Source of the DNA: Conexivisphaera sp049976725 | Lineage (GTDB): Archaea > Thermoproteota > Nitrososphaeria > Conexivisphaerales > Conexivisphaeraceae | Assembly (NCBI GenBank): GCA_049976725.1 | Contig: JBMFHR010000006.1 | Location: forward strand, 1-54,803 | DNA: 54,803 nucleotides | Reading direction: 5' to 3' | Part shown: positions 1-8,508 of the stretch, piece after piece | How the letters are laid out: the number at the start of each line of letters is the position of its first letter | Numbering within the stretch: the stretch's first letter is position 1 | The notes under the pieces: generated by a model | Seen by the model: only the letters and a program-made list of their open reading frames with translations | What the model was told of the DNA's origin: nothing | Databases searched by the model: none | Made by a program: the position numbers and the translations under genes

Positions 1-1
1 G

Positions 2-199
2 GAAGCCTTGTACTCGGCGACAGGAATAGGAGCGAGGGCCCTGGGCATGGAGGGTACCCTGGGGATCCTGAGCGAGGGTGCCCGGGCTGACGTAATAATC
101 GTGAGAGGTGATCCGCTGGAGAAAATCGAGGTGCTGGCGGATCCCACTAACGTGCTGACGGTCATAAAGGACGGCGTGGTGGAGAAGGGTAATATCTAG
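2..199 (+). CDS. amidohydrolase family protein, C-terminal fragment
   Basis: The gene is cut by the left edge of the window and only about 65 C-terminal residues remain. The readable part has the usual end of metal-dependent amidohydrolases (imidazolonepropionase/dihydroorotase-like superfamily): a glycine-rich stretch GTLGILSEGARADVIIV followed by DPLEKI and VIKDGVVEKG. This is the small beta-sandwich that closes the metallo-TIM-barrel enzymes. The metal ligands lie outside the window, so the substrate cannot be inferred. The frame is open from base 2 and ends at TAG 197-199. Confidence 0.8.
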   Translation, partial: EALYSATGIGARALGMEGTLGILSEGARADVIIVRGDPLEKIEVLADPTNVLTVIKDGVVEKGNI

Positions 200-377
200 C
201 GGAAACGCCGAGAGGATCCCCGGGCAGCCACGCGCCGGACCATGCAGGCGATCGATGGAACGCGGCAGGCGCGCCGGCCCGGGAAACGCTGCGCTGTGGT
301 TGGGGGCGCGCCCCGACGGCGGAGCCCGCCGAGGGAAGGACCTGATCGACTTGCCTGGATATAGTCTGCCGGCCGCG
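200..377. other. intergenic region with two GC-rich inverted repeats
   Basis: This 178-base gap separates the amidohydrolase fragment from the convergent editing-protein gene. It holds a perfect 12-base palindrome GGGGCGCGCCCC at 303-314 and, directly after it, a GGCGG/CCGCC hairpin at 318-330. No tRNA cloverleaf or convincing reading frame was seen. The hairpins could be part of an unrecognised structured RNA or a transcript end; neither can be shown here. Confidence 0.4.
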
Positions 378-1301
378 TCAGAGCTTCGATGAGAGCAAAT
401 CCAGCAGCTCCGGGATCCTGGAAGATGGCACGCTGCCCGTCGCGGCCTCGGGACCCCCGCCGCCCCTGCCCCCGAGCTGAGCCAGCGCCTCACGGAGCAG
501 CAGGTCCGCTCTCACTCCGGAGCCGCGGGGAACGGCCAGGAGCACCTGGGCGGGTTCCCCCGGCGCGATGGCCAGGACGAACGCGTGGGACGAGGTGGCG
601 GATTCCACGGAGTCCTCGAGGATCCCCTTGAACTCCAGCCCCTCGGCCTCCACGACCCTCATGCTCGCGCCGGACCTCGTGCCAATGATCCTGGGCCCCC
701 TGATCAGCGCCCTGGCCAGTGACCTCTGGGCGGCGCGCGAGGCCTCCAGGCGGTGGAGCGCGCCCTCCAGCTGCTCGCGCAGCGAATCCGGCTTTGCGTT
801 GAGCGCCCTGGCCGCCAGGCCGGCCTCCCTCAGGATCGCCGAGAACGCGGCGGCCGCCGCGGGTCCCGCGCTGAACCTCAGCTCGTGGCGGCCGCCCGAC
901 AGGCTCCTGATGTCGGTGATCGCGATGCCCCAGGACTCGGACGTGTCGCGCGCGTGCCTCCGGGAGCAGGCGGCCCAGTCGTAGCCCTGCACCTCGACTA
1001 CGCGCACGGGAGGGGATATCCTCTCCTCGTAGGCCCTGAGCCCCGGGAAGGCGGCCTTCGCCTCCTCGAGCGTGGCGAAGGTCATCTCCGACACGGGCCT
1101 GGCCTCCATTATGACGAGGTTCGCCTCCTCCACGGCGACCGCCACGTCGTGCCAGGTGGGCTCGGCGCCCCTCACGACGATCCTGCCCGTCCACCCATCA
1201 TGCTCTACCAGGACGGGGAAGACGTCGAGGCGCTTGGTCAGGGCCCTCATGAACACGTGCTCCGCCGTGTGGGCTGCCGCCTCGGGGTCGCTGCCCACCA
1301 T
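378..1301 (-). CDS. AlaX-type alanyl-tRNA editing protein with DHHA1-like tail
   Basis: Predicted trans-editing protein that removes wrongly attached amino acids (Ser/Gly) from tRNA(Ala). The zinc-binding motifs of the AlaRS editing domain are visible: HTAEH near residues 11-15 (HxxxH) and CSRRH near residue 125 (CxxxH). A core follows that matches the usual sequence after these motifs. The C-terminus has a glycine-rich GGRGGGGPEAATGS segment like the DHHA1 domain of AlaRS, so this is a long AlaX form of about 307 residues. An earlier in-frame ATG exists at 1355. I chose ATG 1301 because a TATA-like CCTTTTTAGG lies about 27 bases upstream on the minus strand and homology begins just after this Met. 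It is divergent from the next gene. Confidence 0.8.
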   Translation of the reverse strand: MVGSDPEAAAHTAEHVFMRALTKRLDVFPVLVEHDGWTGRIVVRGAEPTWHDVAVAVEEANLVIMEARPVSEMTFATLEEAKAAFPGLRAYEERISPPVRVVEVQGYDWAACSRRHARDTSESWGIAITDIRSLSGGRHELRFSAGPAAAAAFSAILREAGLAARALNAKPDSLREQLEGALHRLEASRAAQRSLARALIRGPRIIGTRSGASMRVVEAEGLEFKGILEDSVESATSSHAFVLAIAPGEPAQVLLAVPRGSGVRADLLLREALAQLGGRGGGGPEAATGSVPSSRIPELLDLLSSKL

Positions 1302-1322
1302 GCCGCCCGGTGGCACCGCAGG

Positions 1323-1385
1323 CCCTAAAAAGGATTGGCGGCCCCGATCCGCCACGGCCAGGATCCAGCGGCCAAACCTTTTAGG
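1323..1385. promoter_or_regulatory. divergent TATA boxes for the AlaX and cDPGS-like genes
   Basis: On the minus strand CCTTTTTAGG (1323-1333) is centred about 27 bases before ATG 1301. On the plus strand AAACCTTTTAGG (1374-1385) is centred about 28 bases before GTG 1409. Both spacings fit leaderless archaeal transcription. Confidence 0.6.
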
Positions 1386-1408
1386 CGAGGAAGGCGCGAC
1401 GTAGGCCC

Positions 1409-2752
1409 GTGGGTCGTCCGCTCCGGGTGCTGATAATGGGGGCCGGCGGGCGCGACTTCCACAATTTCAACGTCGCGTTCCGCTCCAACCCGGACTACAG
1501 GGTCGTGGCGTTCACCGCGGCGCAGATACCCGGCATAGCTGACAGGAGGTACCCGCCTGAGCTCTCCGGACCCCTCTACCCCGAGGGGATACCAATACTG
1601 CCCGAGGAGGACTTGGAGAGGATCGTGGCGGAGGAGGGCATAGACCTTGTGGTGCTCTCCTACAGCGACCTGACCAGCTCCGAGCTGAACGACGAGATCA
1701 GCAGGGTGATCGCCAGCGGCGCTTCCTTCATGATCCTGGGGCCGAGGGACACGATGCTCGTGCCGTCGCGCCCCACCATAGCCGTGACCGCCGTGAAGAC
1801 GGGGGCCGGCAAGAGCACAGTCTCCAGGGCAGTCGTCAGGGAGCTCGTGTCGAGGGGGATAAGGGTGGCGCCCGTGAGGCATCCCATGGCGTACGGCGAC
1901 CTGTCCAAGATGGCGGTGCAGAGGTTCGCCACGACCGGCGACCTGGAGAGGGCGGGCCTCACGATTGAGGAGAGGGAGGAGTACGAGCAGTACGTGAGGA
2001 TGGGCATCCCGGTCTTCGCGGGCGTTGACTACGCCAGGGTACTCTCGGCCGCCGAGGCCGAGGGCCAGGTCATCCTGTGGGACGGCGGCAACAACGACAT
2101 GCCCCTCGTCCGCCCCCACTACATGATAACGGTGGCGGACGCCATGAGGCCCGGGCTGGAGGCCTCGACGTTCCCGGGGGAGGCCAACGTGAGGGCGGCG
2201 GACGCCGTGGTGATAAACAAGGCGGACCAGGCGCCGCCCGAGGCCGTCAGGTCCGTCGAGGAGAACGTGAGGCGCCTGAACCCCAGGGCGAGGGTGAGCG
2301 TCGCGGAGAGCGTCGTGGAGGTCGACGACCCGGAAGCGCTGAGGGGCAGGAGGGCGCTCGTGGTGGAGGACGCGCCGACCGTCACGCACGGCGGGGCGCC
2401 CTACGGGGCCGGGTACGTCGCCGCGCTGAAGTACGGGGCGACCGTGGTGGATCCCCGGCCGTACGCCAGGGGGAGCATAGCGGAGGCCTACAGGAAGTAT
2501 CCCCACATTGGGCCGGTGCTGCCCAGCATGGGGTACAGCGAGGAGCAGAGGCGCGACCTCGCCGAGACGATACGCTCATCGCCGGCGGAGGTGGTCGTGC
2601 TGGGGACCCCGGCTGACATCTCGCAGCTGCTGGACGGCAGCAGGCGCGCCGTGAGGGTCAGGTACGAGCTCAGGGTGAGGGAGGGACCGAGCGTGGGGGA
2701 GCTGGTGGAGGAGTTCCTGGAGCGCTCCGGCATGGCCCGCGGAAACCCTTAA
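1409..2752 (+). CDS. cyclic 2,3-diphosphoglycerate synthetase-like protein (COG2403 GTPase/ATPase)
   Basis: 447 residues. The N-terminus has a Rossmann-like start (RVLIMGAGGRDFHNFN) and a second nucleotide site KTGAGKSTVSR near residue 130 resembles a Walker A motif. VVINKADQA near residue 270 resembles an NKxD guanine-recognition motif. This layout fits COG2403, annotated as predicted GTPase or cyclic 2,3-diphosphoglycerate synthetase; the latter makes the thermoprotectant cDPG in some archaea. Whether this protein makes cDPG is not shown. Start is GTG 1409, placed about 28 bases after a TATA-like box, which suggests a leaderless mRNA. Confidence 0.8.
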   Translation: MGRPLRVLIMGAGGRDFHNFNVAFRSNPDYRVVAFTAAQIPGIADRRYPPELSGPLYPEGIPILPEEDLERIVAEEGIDLVVLSYSDLTSSELNDEISRVIASGASFMILGPRDTMLVPSRPTIAVTAVKTGAGKSTVSRAVVRELVSRGIRVAPVRHPMAYGDLSKMAVQRFATTGDLERAGLTIEEREEYEQYVRMGIPVFAGVDYARVLSAAEAEGQVILWDGGNNDMPLVRPHYMITVADAMRPGLEASTFPGEANVRAADAVVINKADQAPPEAVRSVEENVRRLNPRARVSVAESVVEVDDPEALRGRRALVVEDAPTVTHGGAPYGAGYVAALKYGATVVDPRPYARGSIAEAYRKYPHIGPVLPSMGYSEEQRRDLAETIRSSPAEVVVLGTPADISQLLDGSRRAVRVRYELRVREGPSVGELVEEFLERSGMARGNP

Positions 2753-2779
2753 GACGGCATCGGGCGCCCCCAAGCCAGC

Positions 2780-4447
2780 TTGGACGACGCGTACAACCGT
2801 GTCGTGGAGCTCGCCAAGAGGCGCGGGTTCTTCTGGCAGGCGTACGAGATCTACGGCGGCGTCGGCGGACTCTACGTGATGGGGCCGCTGGGCGTGGCCA
2901 TGCGTTCGAAGATCGTCGAGCTCTGGAGGTCAATGTTCGTGAGGAGCCACGGCTTCGTCGAGATAGACGCGCCGGCGCTGGGGCCCTACAGGGTCTTCAA
3001 GGCGTCCGGGCACGTCGACAATTTCAAGGATCCGGTGGCCGAGTGCCTCAGGTGCGGCAGGAAGTTCCGCGCGGACCACATGCTCGGCGAGGCCGGCATC
3101 AGCGTCAGCGAGGGCGCCCCAGTGGAGGAGCTGCAGCGCCTGCTGAACGAGAACCGCGTGAGGTGCCCCGAGTGCGGCGCCTCGGCCTGGAGGGTCTCCC
3201 AGTTCCTCACGATGTTCGAGACGCGCATAGGTCCCTACTCGGAGGACGTGGGGTTCCTCAGGCCCGAGACTGCCCAGGGGATCTTCACGGAGTTCAGGAG
3301 GATCTACGAGGCCACGAGGGAGAGGTTGCCCCTGGGCGTCGCGCAGATAGGCAGGGGCTTCAGGAACGAGATCTCGCCGAGGCAGGCGATGGTCAGGCTG
3401 AGGGAGTTCAACATGATGGAGCTGGAGTTCTTCATGGACCCGGAGGGCCCATGCCAGTACATCGAGGGCGTCAGGGACGATGTGCTGCCGATCCTCACGG
3501 AGGAGGCGGCCGAGAGGGGCGAGGACCGCGTGGTGCGCGTGAGCGTGGGGGAAGCGGTCGCCGGCGGGATCGTCAGGAACAGCTGCCTTGCGTACTTCAT
3601 GGCGCTCTCGGCCAGGTTCCTGGAGGCGCTCGGCGTGCCGCGCGACAGCCAGAGGTTCCACGGGAAGCCCGCCCGCGAGAGGGCCCACTACTCGGCCCAG
3701 ACGTTCGACCACGAGGTCGACGTGCCGGGCCTCGGGTGGCTGGAGGTCGCCGGCCTGGCTTACCGCACGGACTACGACCTGAGGTCCCACAGCGAGGCCA
3801 GCGGGAAGGACCTGTCCGTGTCCGTGAGGCTTCCCGAGCCAATCACAGTGAGGAGGGTGAGGTGGCGCGTCAGGTCAGTCGAGGAGCTCAGGGCGGCGGC
3901 CGGCGAGAGGTGGAAGGACGTCATGAGGGTGATCGCGGAGTCGGAGGATCCCCCGGCGGAGCTCGCCGCCATGGGCCTGAGGATCGAGGACCTGCCGGTG
4001 GTCAGGGAGGAGGTGGAGGAGAGGATCAACGTCAGGAAATTCTACCCCCACGTTGTGGAGCCCAGTTACGGCGTCGAGAGGCTCATGCTGGCGGCGATGG
4101 CCTGGGCATACAGGACGAAGGAGGACAGGGTCGTGCTGTCGCTGCCGCCCACGATAGCGCCGGTGCAGGTGGCGGTCTTCCCGCTGGTCTCCCGGGACGG
4201 GCTGGACGAGAGGGCCAGGCGCATAGCGTCGGAGCTGTCGGGGAGATTCGACGTCGTGTACGACGACGACGGGTCGATAGGGAGGAGGTACGCGAGGGCG
4301 GACGAGATAGGCGTGCCGTTTGCCGTGACGGTCGATTACCAGACCCTGAGGGACGGGACGGTGACGCTCCGCTACAGGGACACGTGGGAGCAGGAGAGGG
4401 TGGCCGAGGGCGACCTCGCCCGCAGGCTGGGGGAGCTCCTGCGCTGA
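2780..4447 (+). CDS. glyS: glycyl-tRNA synthetase, archaeal/eukaryotic dimeric type
   Basis: Charges tRNA(Gly) with glycine. 555 residues, normal for the alpha2 archaeal enzyme. It begins with the family segment RGFFWQAYEIYGGVGGLY. Two CxxC pairs lie in the insertion after motif 1 (CLRCGRKF near 91 and CPECGAS near 130). Class II motif 2 lies in GRGFRNEISPRQAMVRLREF, and motif 3 in EPSYGVERLML near residue 425. The C-terminal anticodon-binding domain is complete to TGA 4447. Start is TTG 2780, about 28 bases after CCCTTAAG. The 3' end is overlapped on the opposite strand by the open frame of the DUF92 gene. Confidence 0.95.
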   Translation: MDDAYNRVVELAKRRGFFWQAYEIYGGVGGLYVMGPLGVAMRSKIVELWRSMFVRSHGFVEIDAPALGPYRVFKASGHVDNFKDPVAECLRCGRKFRADHMLGEAGISVSEGAPVEELQRLLNENRVRCPECGASAWRVSQFLTMFETRIGPYSEDVGFLRPETAQGIFTEFRRIYEATRERLPLGVAQIGRGFRNEISPRQAMVRLREFNMMELEFFMDPEGPCQYIEGVRDDVLPILTEEAAERGEDRVVRVSVGEAVAGGIVRNSCLAYFMALSARFLEALGVPRDSQRFHGKPARERAHYSAQTFDHEVDVPGLGWLEVAGLAYRTDYDLRSHSEASGKDLSVSVRLPEPITVRRVRWRVRSVEELRAAAGERWKDVMRVIAESEDPPAELAAMGLRIEDLPVVREEVEERINVRKFYPHVVEPSYGVERLMLAAMAWAYRTKEDRVVLSLPPTIAPVQVAVFPLVSRDGLDERARRIASELSGRFDVVYDDDGSIGRRYARADEIGVPFAVTVDYQTLRDGTVTLRYRDTWEQERVAEGDLARRLGELLR

Positions 4448-5273
4448 GCCCGAGGTCCCGGGGAGCCGCGCCCCAGGGGAACGCCCCTCGAACCAGCGCC
4501 GAGATCAGGAGCGCCATCAGGCCGGACACCGATATGGCGATTGCGTTCACGGTGTGGTTGTTTATGACGGGGTGGCCGATCCTCTCGGCCGGGGCGCAGG
4601 ACGAGGGATCCTCCGTGATGGAGCCGTCCGGGCACCGGTACCTCACCTCGGCGGCGTCGCCGAGGAGGCTGTCGATTAGGTCGCCCGCGAACCCCATGGC
4701 GGCGGCGAGCATCACGTGCCCGGGCGAGGCCACGACGCCGGTCGCCGCGGCGATCAGGGATATCGCCCCCGCCGCGAGGAGGCCGGCGAGGGTGCCCAGG
4801 GGCGTCACTCCGCCGGATACGCCCGGGGCGACGGGCTCCCAGGGCCTCGTGATCCTCCTCGGGGGGGACCTGGACAGCATGCCGACCTCCGTGGAGACCG
4901 TGTCGGACGCGGCCGTGGCCACCGCTGCGGTGAACGCGAGGCCCCAGGGCAGTCCCGCGAGCGCGAAGCGGCCCAGCGCGAAGAGGAGGGGCGGCAGCCC
5001 GTTCGCCAGCACGTTCCTGGCCCCCCTGTCGGCGCCGGATCCCGAGGGCAGTCCCTTGAGGTCCGCGCCGGTCCTCGTCAGAACGGAGCCCATGACCGTG
5101 AACGCCATGAGGGTCACCAGCCACCCCAGTCCCCCGGCCACGAGCACGCCGATCCCGAGGACCGCGCCGACCGCGGTCCCGGCGGCGCTCAGGTAGCGCT
5201 TGGCGGCGGACACCGCCGCCAGGACCGCCACGAGGGCCAGGCCCACGGCGAGCTCCCAGTGGCTCCAGATCAA
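4083..5273 (-). CDS. DUF92 family integral membrane protein
   Basis: The first ~265 residues are a hydrophobic multi-pass protein of the DUF92 family, related to plant phytyl-phosphate kinase VTE6. Family signatures are visible: GARNVLANG near residue 85, ASDTVSTEVG near 125, a GGVTPLGT segment near 155, and GFAGDLIDSLLG near 195. Function in archaea is unproven; isoprenoid phosphate metabolism is a guess from VTE6. A TATA-like box at about 5297-5305 fits leaderless ATG 5273. Oddity: after about residue 270 the sequence becomes Pro/Arg/Ser-rich and low in hydrophobicity, and lies antisense to the last 365 bases of glyS. That tail is probably not native, or the true stop was lost by mutation or sequencing error. 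Confidence 0.75.
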   Translation of the reverse strand: MIWSHWELAVGLALVAVLAAVSAAKRYLSAAGTAVGAVLGIGVLVAGGLGWLVTLMAFTVMGSVLTRTGADLKGLPSGSGADRGARNVLANGLPPLLFALGRFALAGLPWGLAFTAAVATAASDTVSTEVGMLSRSPPRRITRPWEPVAPGVSGGVTPLGTLAGLLAAGAISLIAAATGVVASPGHVMLAAAMGFAGDLIDSLLGDAAEVRYRCPDGSITEDPSSCAPAERIGHPVINNHTVNAIAISVSGLMALLISALVRGAFPWGAAPRDLGLSAGAPPACGRGRPRPPSPAPTCPCSGASPSRPSGSGNRPSRQTARLSRPPSRTSSLSTRRRRTRRRISPTAPTLCAWPSRPARPGRPAGRPPPAPALSWAAATARPCPPSSCMPRPSPPA

Positions 5274-5349
5274 CGGGCGCGCTCCCGGCGCGGAGCCTTA
5301 TAACCCCTTTCAGTTTATTAGATACTAATTCACATTTTGTTTTTTAATA
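5274..5349. other. AT-rich intergenic spacer
   Basis: A rare AT-rich patch in this GC-rich window. It holds the DUF92 promoter (GGGGTTATAAGG read on minus, about 27 bases before 5273) and a T-rich/A-rich stretch (5328-5350) just beyond the stop of the HTH gene. The latter may mark its transcript end, but no clear minus-strand U-run terminator is seen. Confidence 0.35.
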
Positions 5350-6066
5350 TTACATTGAGCTCAGCGCGTCTATCATGGTGCGCACGTCGGAGCGCGCGAG
5401 CGCCAGAACTACGTGCTCCCTCCTCGCGAGGTCCACGGAGAGGGGATCCACGCGCTCCGGCCCGTGTATGACGACCACCCTGGGCTTCAGCTGGGAGACC
5501 CGCACGGCCACGAGGGGGCTCCGGCCGATGCCGACCTTCGTGAAGACGAGCACGCGCTCCGTGGTGGAGCCGAATATCTTGTAGAACTCGTTCCCCGACA
5601 GCGCGTATATCGTCTTTATGCTGTCCAGCACGGTGTACCCGTAGATCGGGCGATCCATCTGATCCTCGCCCGTCAGGACCTCCAGGGACAGGGCTCTCGC
5701 GATCTCCGACACGGGCCTGGGCTCCCTGAACTCGCCGATGCTCAGTATGGCATCCGGGCTCTCCTCGGCGGTCCTCGCGCCCAATAGTATCCCCCTGTCG
5801 CGGTCGAGCCTGATGAGCGACGCGACGTACTTCCTTATGAAATGGGAGCCGGGCGACTTCCTCCTGCCGCCCTCGTAGTCGCTCAGCACCGATGGTGAGA
5901 GGCCCATCTCCTGGGCCAGCCTTATCTGCTGGATCCCGGCCTTCTCCCTCCAGTGCTTCATAAGCCTGCCCGGCTCCCTGCTCATCACCAGCTCGCCGGC
6001 CAGCCTTATCGCGGCATCGCGGAGCTTGGGATCATTCAGCACGTCGTCGAAATCCTCTCCGGGCAT
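5350..6066 (-). CDS. XRE-type helix-turn-helix transcriptional regulator (archaeal COG1709-like)
   Basis: 238 residues. A Cro/C1-type HTH lies near residues 36-75 (GIQQIRLAQEMGLSPSVLSD followed by YEGGRRKSPG). It is preceded by an N-terminal helix and followed by a long C-terminal domain ending near LARSDVRTMIDALSSM. This resembles the conserved archaeal HTH proteins of COG1709, whose ligand and regulon I do not know. It is co-directional with herA-nurA, 24 bases after herA, so it may be read from the same transcript. Confidence 0.75.
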   Translation of the reverse strand: MPGEDFDDVLNDPKLRDAAIRLAGELVMSREPGRLMKHWREKAGIQQIRLAQEMGLSPSVLSDYEGGRRKSPGSHFIRKYVASLIRLDRDRGILLGARTAEESPDAILSIGEFREPRPVSEIARALSLEVLTGEDQMDRPIYGYTVLDSIKTIYALSGNEFYKIFGSTTERVLVFTKVGIGRSPLVAVRVSQLKPRVVVIHGPERVDPLSVDLARREHVVLALARSDVRTMIDALSSM

Positions 6067-6090
6067 TGTTTCTGCGATGGACGAAGCCGT

Positions 6091-7581
6091 TTAATAAGCG
6101 ATTCTCGCCGTGGGCCGTCGCCGTCCTCCCCCGGGCACGCTGACCCCGCTGAAGAACGTGCGCGTCTGGCCCAGCGCCTGGAACTCCGCGTCCTCGACGT
6201 CCAGGATTATCGGGAGCCACCCGGTGGCCCTGCCTATCATCATGGCGCGGCCCCTCCTGAGCGTCGGCAGTATCCCGGAGAGCGTCTCCGCGTCGGTCGC
6301 CGAGTACCTGGCTATGAACTCTATGTCCCTGTCGTTCGTGTAGTTGAACAGGAATATGTTGTCCGCCTGCCTGTAGACCATGTCCTTCAGCGCGTCCGGC
6401 TGGTTGGTGACGAATATCGTGAACGCCCCGTAGTGCCTCATCCTGGTTATCAGGTCCTCCCAGTAGGTGTCCCTCACGTAGAGGTGCGCCTCCTCGGCCA
6501 GGAGGAATATGGGCGGTATAGCCCTCGCGTGGAGGAGCTCCGCGACCTTGGCCAGTATTATCTCGACGGCGACCTTCCGGGCCAGCGCGCTGGCGCCGGC
6601 GAGCATCACCACGATGGCGCCGCCGCCCCCCTCTGACTCCACGTCCGCGAAGAAGTCCTCGAAGCGGAAGCCGGGCTCATCCGTGAAGAGCCTGGTGGAG
6701 GCTAGCGAGTAGTAGCGGGAGAGCAGCGCGTCCCTTACCATCTCGTTGGCCCTCCACCGCTCGATGACCTCGCCTAGCTGCGCGAAGCTCAGGCGCCCCG
6801 AGGACTCCAGGTAGCTCCAGATCCTGAGGAACTCCCTCACGGAGGTCGCCGGGAGGCTGAGCACGTTCCTGAGGACGTCCGCCATCACGTTCCTCCCCAG
6901 GTACCTGAGGTTGAACCTGAGGGATCCCCCGGGCTCCAGGAGGTACACCCTGCGGGCCATGTGCGAGGGTTCCCCGTTCCTGCTCCTCGTCAGCCCCACG
7001 TACTCGTTGTTTATGTCGAAGACCACGGAGTAGGCGCCGTTCTCGACGAGGCCGCTGACGAGGAGCTTGGCCAGGTGGGACTTGCCGGAGCCCTTCTTGC
7101 CCAGTATCAGCGTGAGGGAACCGTCGAGCGCCGAGAGGGGGAGACCCAGGGGGTGCCCGTCGAGCGTCCTCCCTATCCTGAGCGAGGGGGCGCCGGCGCC
7201 GAGCAGCGATGACAGCTCCGCGCCGGAGACCCGCTCGACCCTGCCGGTCGCCCTGCTGGGGAGCCAGTCCACCTCAGGGCTCAGGCCGGACTCCGTCACG
7301 GTGCCGCGCACCTTGCACCTGATCAGCCGGACGTCCTTGACGCGCCGGGTTATGGACGCGTACTCCGGATCGGGCGACGAGAGCATGACGCCGTCCAGGA
7401 GCAGGTCCCTGAGGAGGTCCTCCTCTATGCCGGGCACATCGAAGTACTCCACCTCGTAGACCTGCGCCAGCAGAGACGGCCTGCCGCGGCCGTCGCTGAC
7501 CCTGACGTAGTCCCCCTTGGACACTTCCTCGCCCTCGGATATCAGGAGCAGCTCGTCGCCGCGCTTTGAAAGCACCCTCAA
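6091..7581 (-). CDS. herA: HerA-family bipolar DNA helicase/translocase ATPase
   Basis: Hexameric HerA/FtsK-superfamily ATPase that pumps DNA for NurA during resection of double-strand breaks in archaea. 496 residues. An N-terminal HAS-barrel-like beta domain covers about residues 1-130. Walker A is GKKGSGKSH near 161-169, and Walker B is PPIFLLAEEAHLY near 355. An arginine-finger region lies further on (MRHYGAFTIFVTNQPDALKD), and the C-terminal tail is Arg/Gly-rich. nurA ends only 3 bases upstream of its ATG, so the two are surely co-transcribed. mre11 and rad50, often nearby in other archaea, are not in this window. Confidence 0.92.
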   Translation of the reverse strand: MRVLSKRGDELLLISEGEEVSKGDYVRVSDGRGRPSLLAQVYEVEYFDVPGIEEDLLRDLLLDGVMLSSPDPEYASITRRVKDVRLIRCKVRGTVTESGLSPEVDWLPSRATGRVERVSGAELSSLLGAGAPSLRIGRTLDGHPLGLPLSALDGSLTLILGKKGSGKSHLAKLLVSGLVENGAYSVVFDINNEYVGLTRSRNGEPSHMARRVYLLEPGGSLRFNLRYLGRNVMADVLRNVLSLPATSVREFLRIWSYLESSGRLSFAQLGEVIERWRANEMVRDALLSRYYSLASTRLFTDEPGFRFEDFFADVESEGGGGAIVVMLAGASALARKVAVEIILAKVAELLHARAIPPIFLLAEEAHLYVRDTYWEDLITRMRHYGAFTIFVTNQPDALKDMVYRQADNIFLFNYTNDRDIEFIARYSATDAETLSGILPTLRRGRAMMIGRATGWLPIILDVEDAEFQALGQTRTFFSGVSVPGGGRRRPTARIAY

Positions 7582-7584
7582 GGA

Positions 7585-8478
7585 TCATCCCCTGACCTTG
7601 AGCAGCCCCAGCAGGGCCTCGCGCCTGTCGAGGGACCTCGAGAGGGCGGCCCCGTGCGCGGCGAGCGACGTGAGCGCGGCCTCCTCCTCGGAGATGGATA
7701 TTACGGATGCGTAGTGCGCCAGCCTGAGGGAGTCCGGGTACCCGCGGACTATCACGTCGCTCGAGAGCAGGCTCTCCAGCCCCGAGATGTCTGTGACGTC
7801 GACCCTGAGAGGCACCCCGTACTCCTCCAGCCTGGCGGCCAGCGTGGAGTAGCACCCGCCGCCCGCTATCACCGAGTAGCCGGGGCCGTTGGGGAGCGAG
7901 TCCGTGAGCGATGGAACCAGCTTCGTCGCCTTGGAGATGCCCACCAGCGAGATGCGGGCGCCCCTGGCCATGGAGCAGTCCAGGTCCGAGAGGCCCCTCA
8001 GTGATCCGTCCACCAGGAGGAGCGTGCGATCCTTCAGGGCGCCGCCGCGGAGGATCTCCAGGACTATCGATCCCTCGACGTGCTCCCGGAGCCTCCTCGC
8101 GGCCGCCTGCTGATCCTCGCCCTCGCGGCGCACCGCCTCCGCGACGTGGGGACCTATCCTCAGCACGCGGGGGGGCGCGTACCTGCCGCCGCTCCTGACG
8201 GCGATGCCGGCGCTGAACACCAGGTACCACTTCCTATCCGCGTAGGCTATCGGTATCGCGCTTGAGTCGACGGCTATCAGGTCGGAGACGGGCCCGCGCG
8301 AGAGGCGCGCGAAGCCGCGCAGGTCGACCCTGACGCCCGGCGGCTCGGAATCGTCATCGTCCAGGATGACGAGCCTCTCGTCGTCCAGGCCGGAGAGTGC
8401 CAGCCTGCCCATCCTGTTGAACTTGTCGATCAAGTTGAACACCGCAGGAACGTTTAATTCAGGGGCCGCCATACCCAT
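7585..8478 (-). CDS. nurA: NurA 5'-3' nuclease
   Basis: Partner nuclease of HerA. 297 residues from ATG 8478. The NurA/RNase H-like core shows the first catalytic aspartate in LIAVDSSAIPIAY near residue 60 and the second in LLLVDGSLRG near 150. The frame is open upstream to 8832, but that part is antisense to another gene and has no NurA character. I chose ATG 8478 because TTTATTA (8501-8508, minus) lies about 27 bases upstream. A second ATG at 8472 is possible. Its start lies only 4 bases from the start of the divergent wHTH gene. Confidence 0.88.
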   Translation of the reverse strand: MGMAAPELNVPAVFNLIDKFNRMGRLALSGLDDERLVILDDDDSEPPGVRVDLRGFARLSRGPVSDLIAVDSSAIPIAYADRKWYLVFSAGIAVRSGGRYAPPRVLRIGPHVAEAVRREGEDQQAAARRLREHVEGSIVLEILRGGALKDRTLLLVDGSLRGLSDLDCSMARGARISLVGISKATKLVPSLTDSLPNGPGYSVIAGGGCYSTLAARLEEYGVPLRVDVTDISGLESLLSSDVIVRGYPDSLRLAHYASVISISEEEAALTSLAAHGAALSRSLDRREALLGLLKVRG

Positions 8479-8508
8479 GCCATGGATATGGACGACCGGG
8501 TAATAAAT
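8452..8508. promoter_or_regulatory. interlocked divergent promoters of nurA and the 8482 wHTH gene
   Basis: The plus-strand box GTTTAATT (8452-8459) lies inside nurA and is about 27 bases before ATG 8482. The minus-strand box ATTTATTA (8501-8508) lies inside the plus gene and is about 27 bases before ATG 8478. The two starts are 4 bases apart, so each promoter sits in the other's coding sequence. Confidence 0.55.

Noticed and set aside
303..330. Palindrome and hairpin as a tRNA or other RNA gene
   Set aside because: No cloverleaf, anticodon arm or promoter could be fitted; reported only as inverted repeats.
3043..5196. Plus-strand 717-codon frame over glyS and DUF92
   Set aside because: Gly/Arg/Glu-rich shadow with no family features; glyS and DUF92 explain the region.
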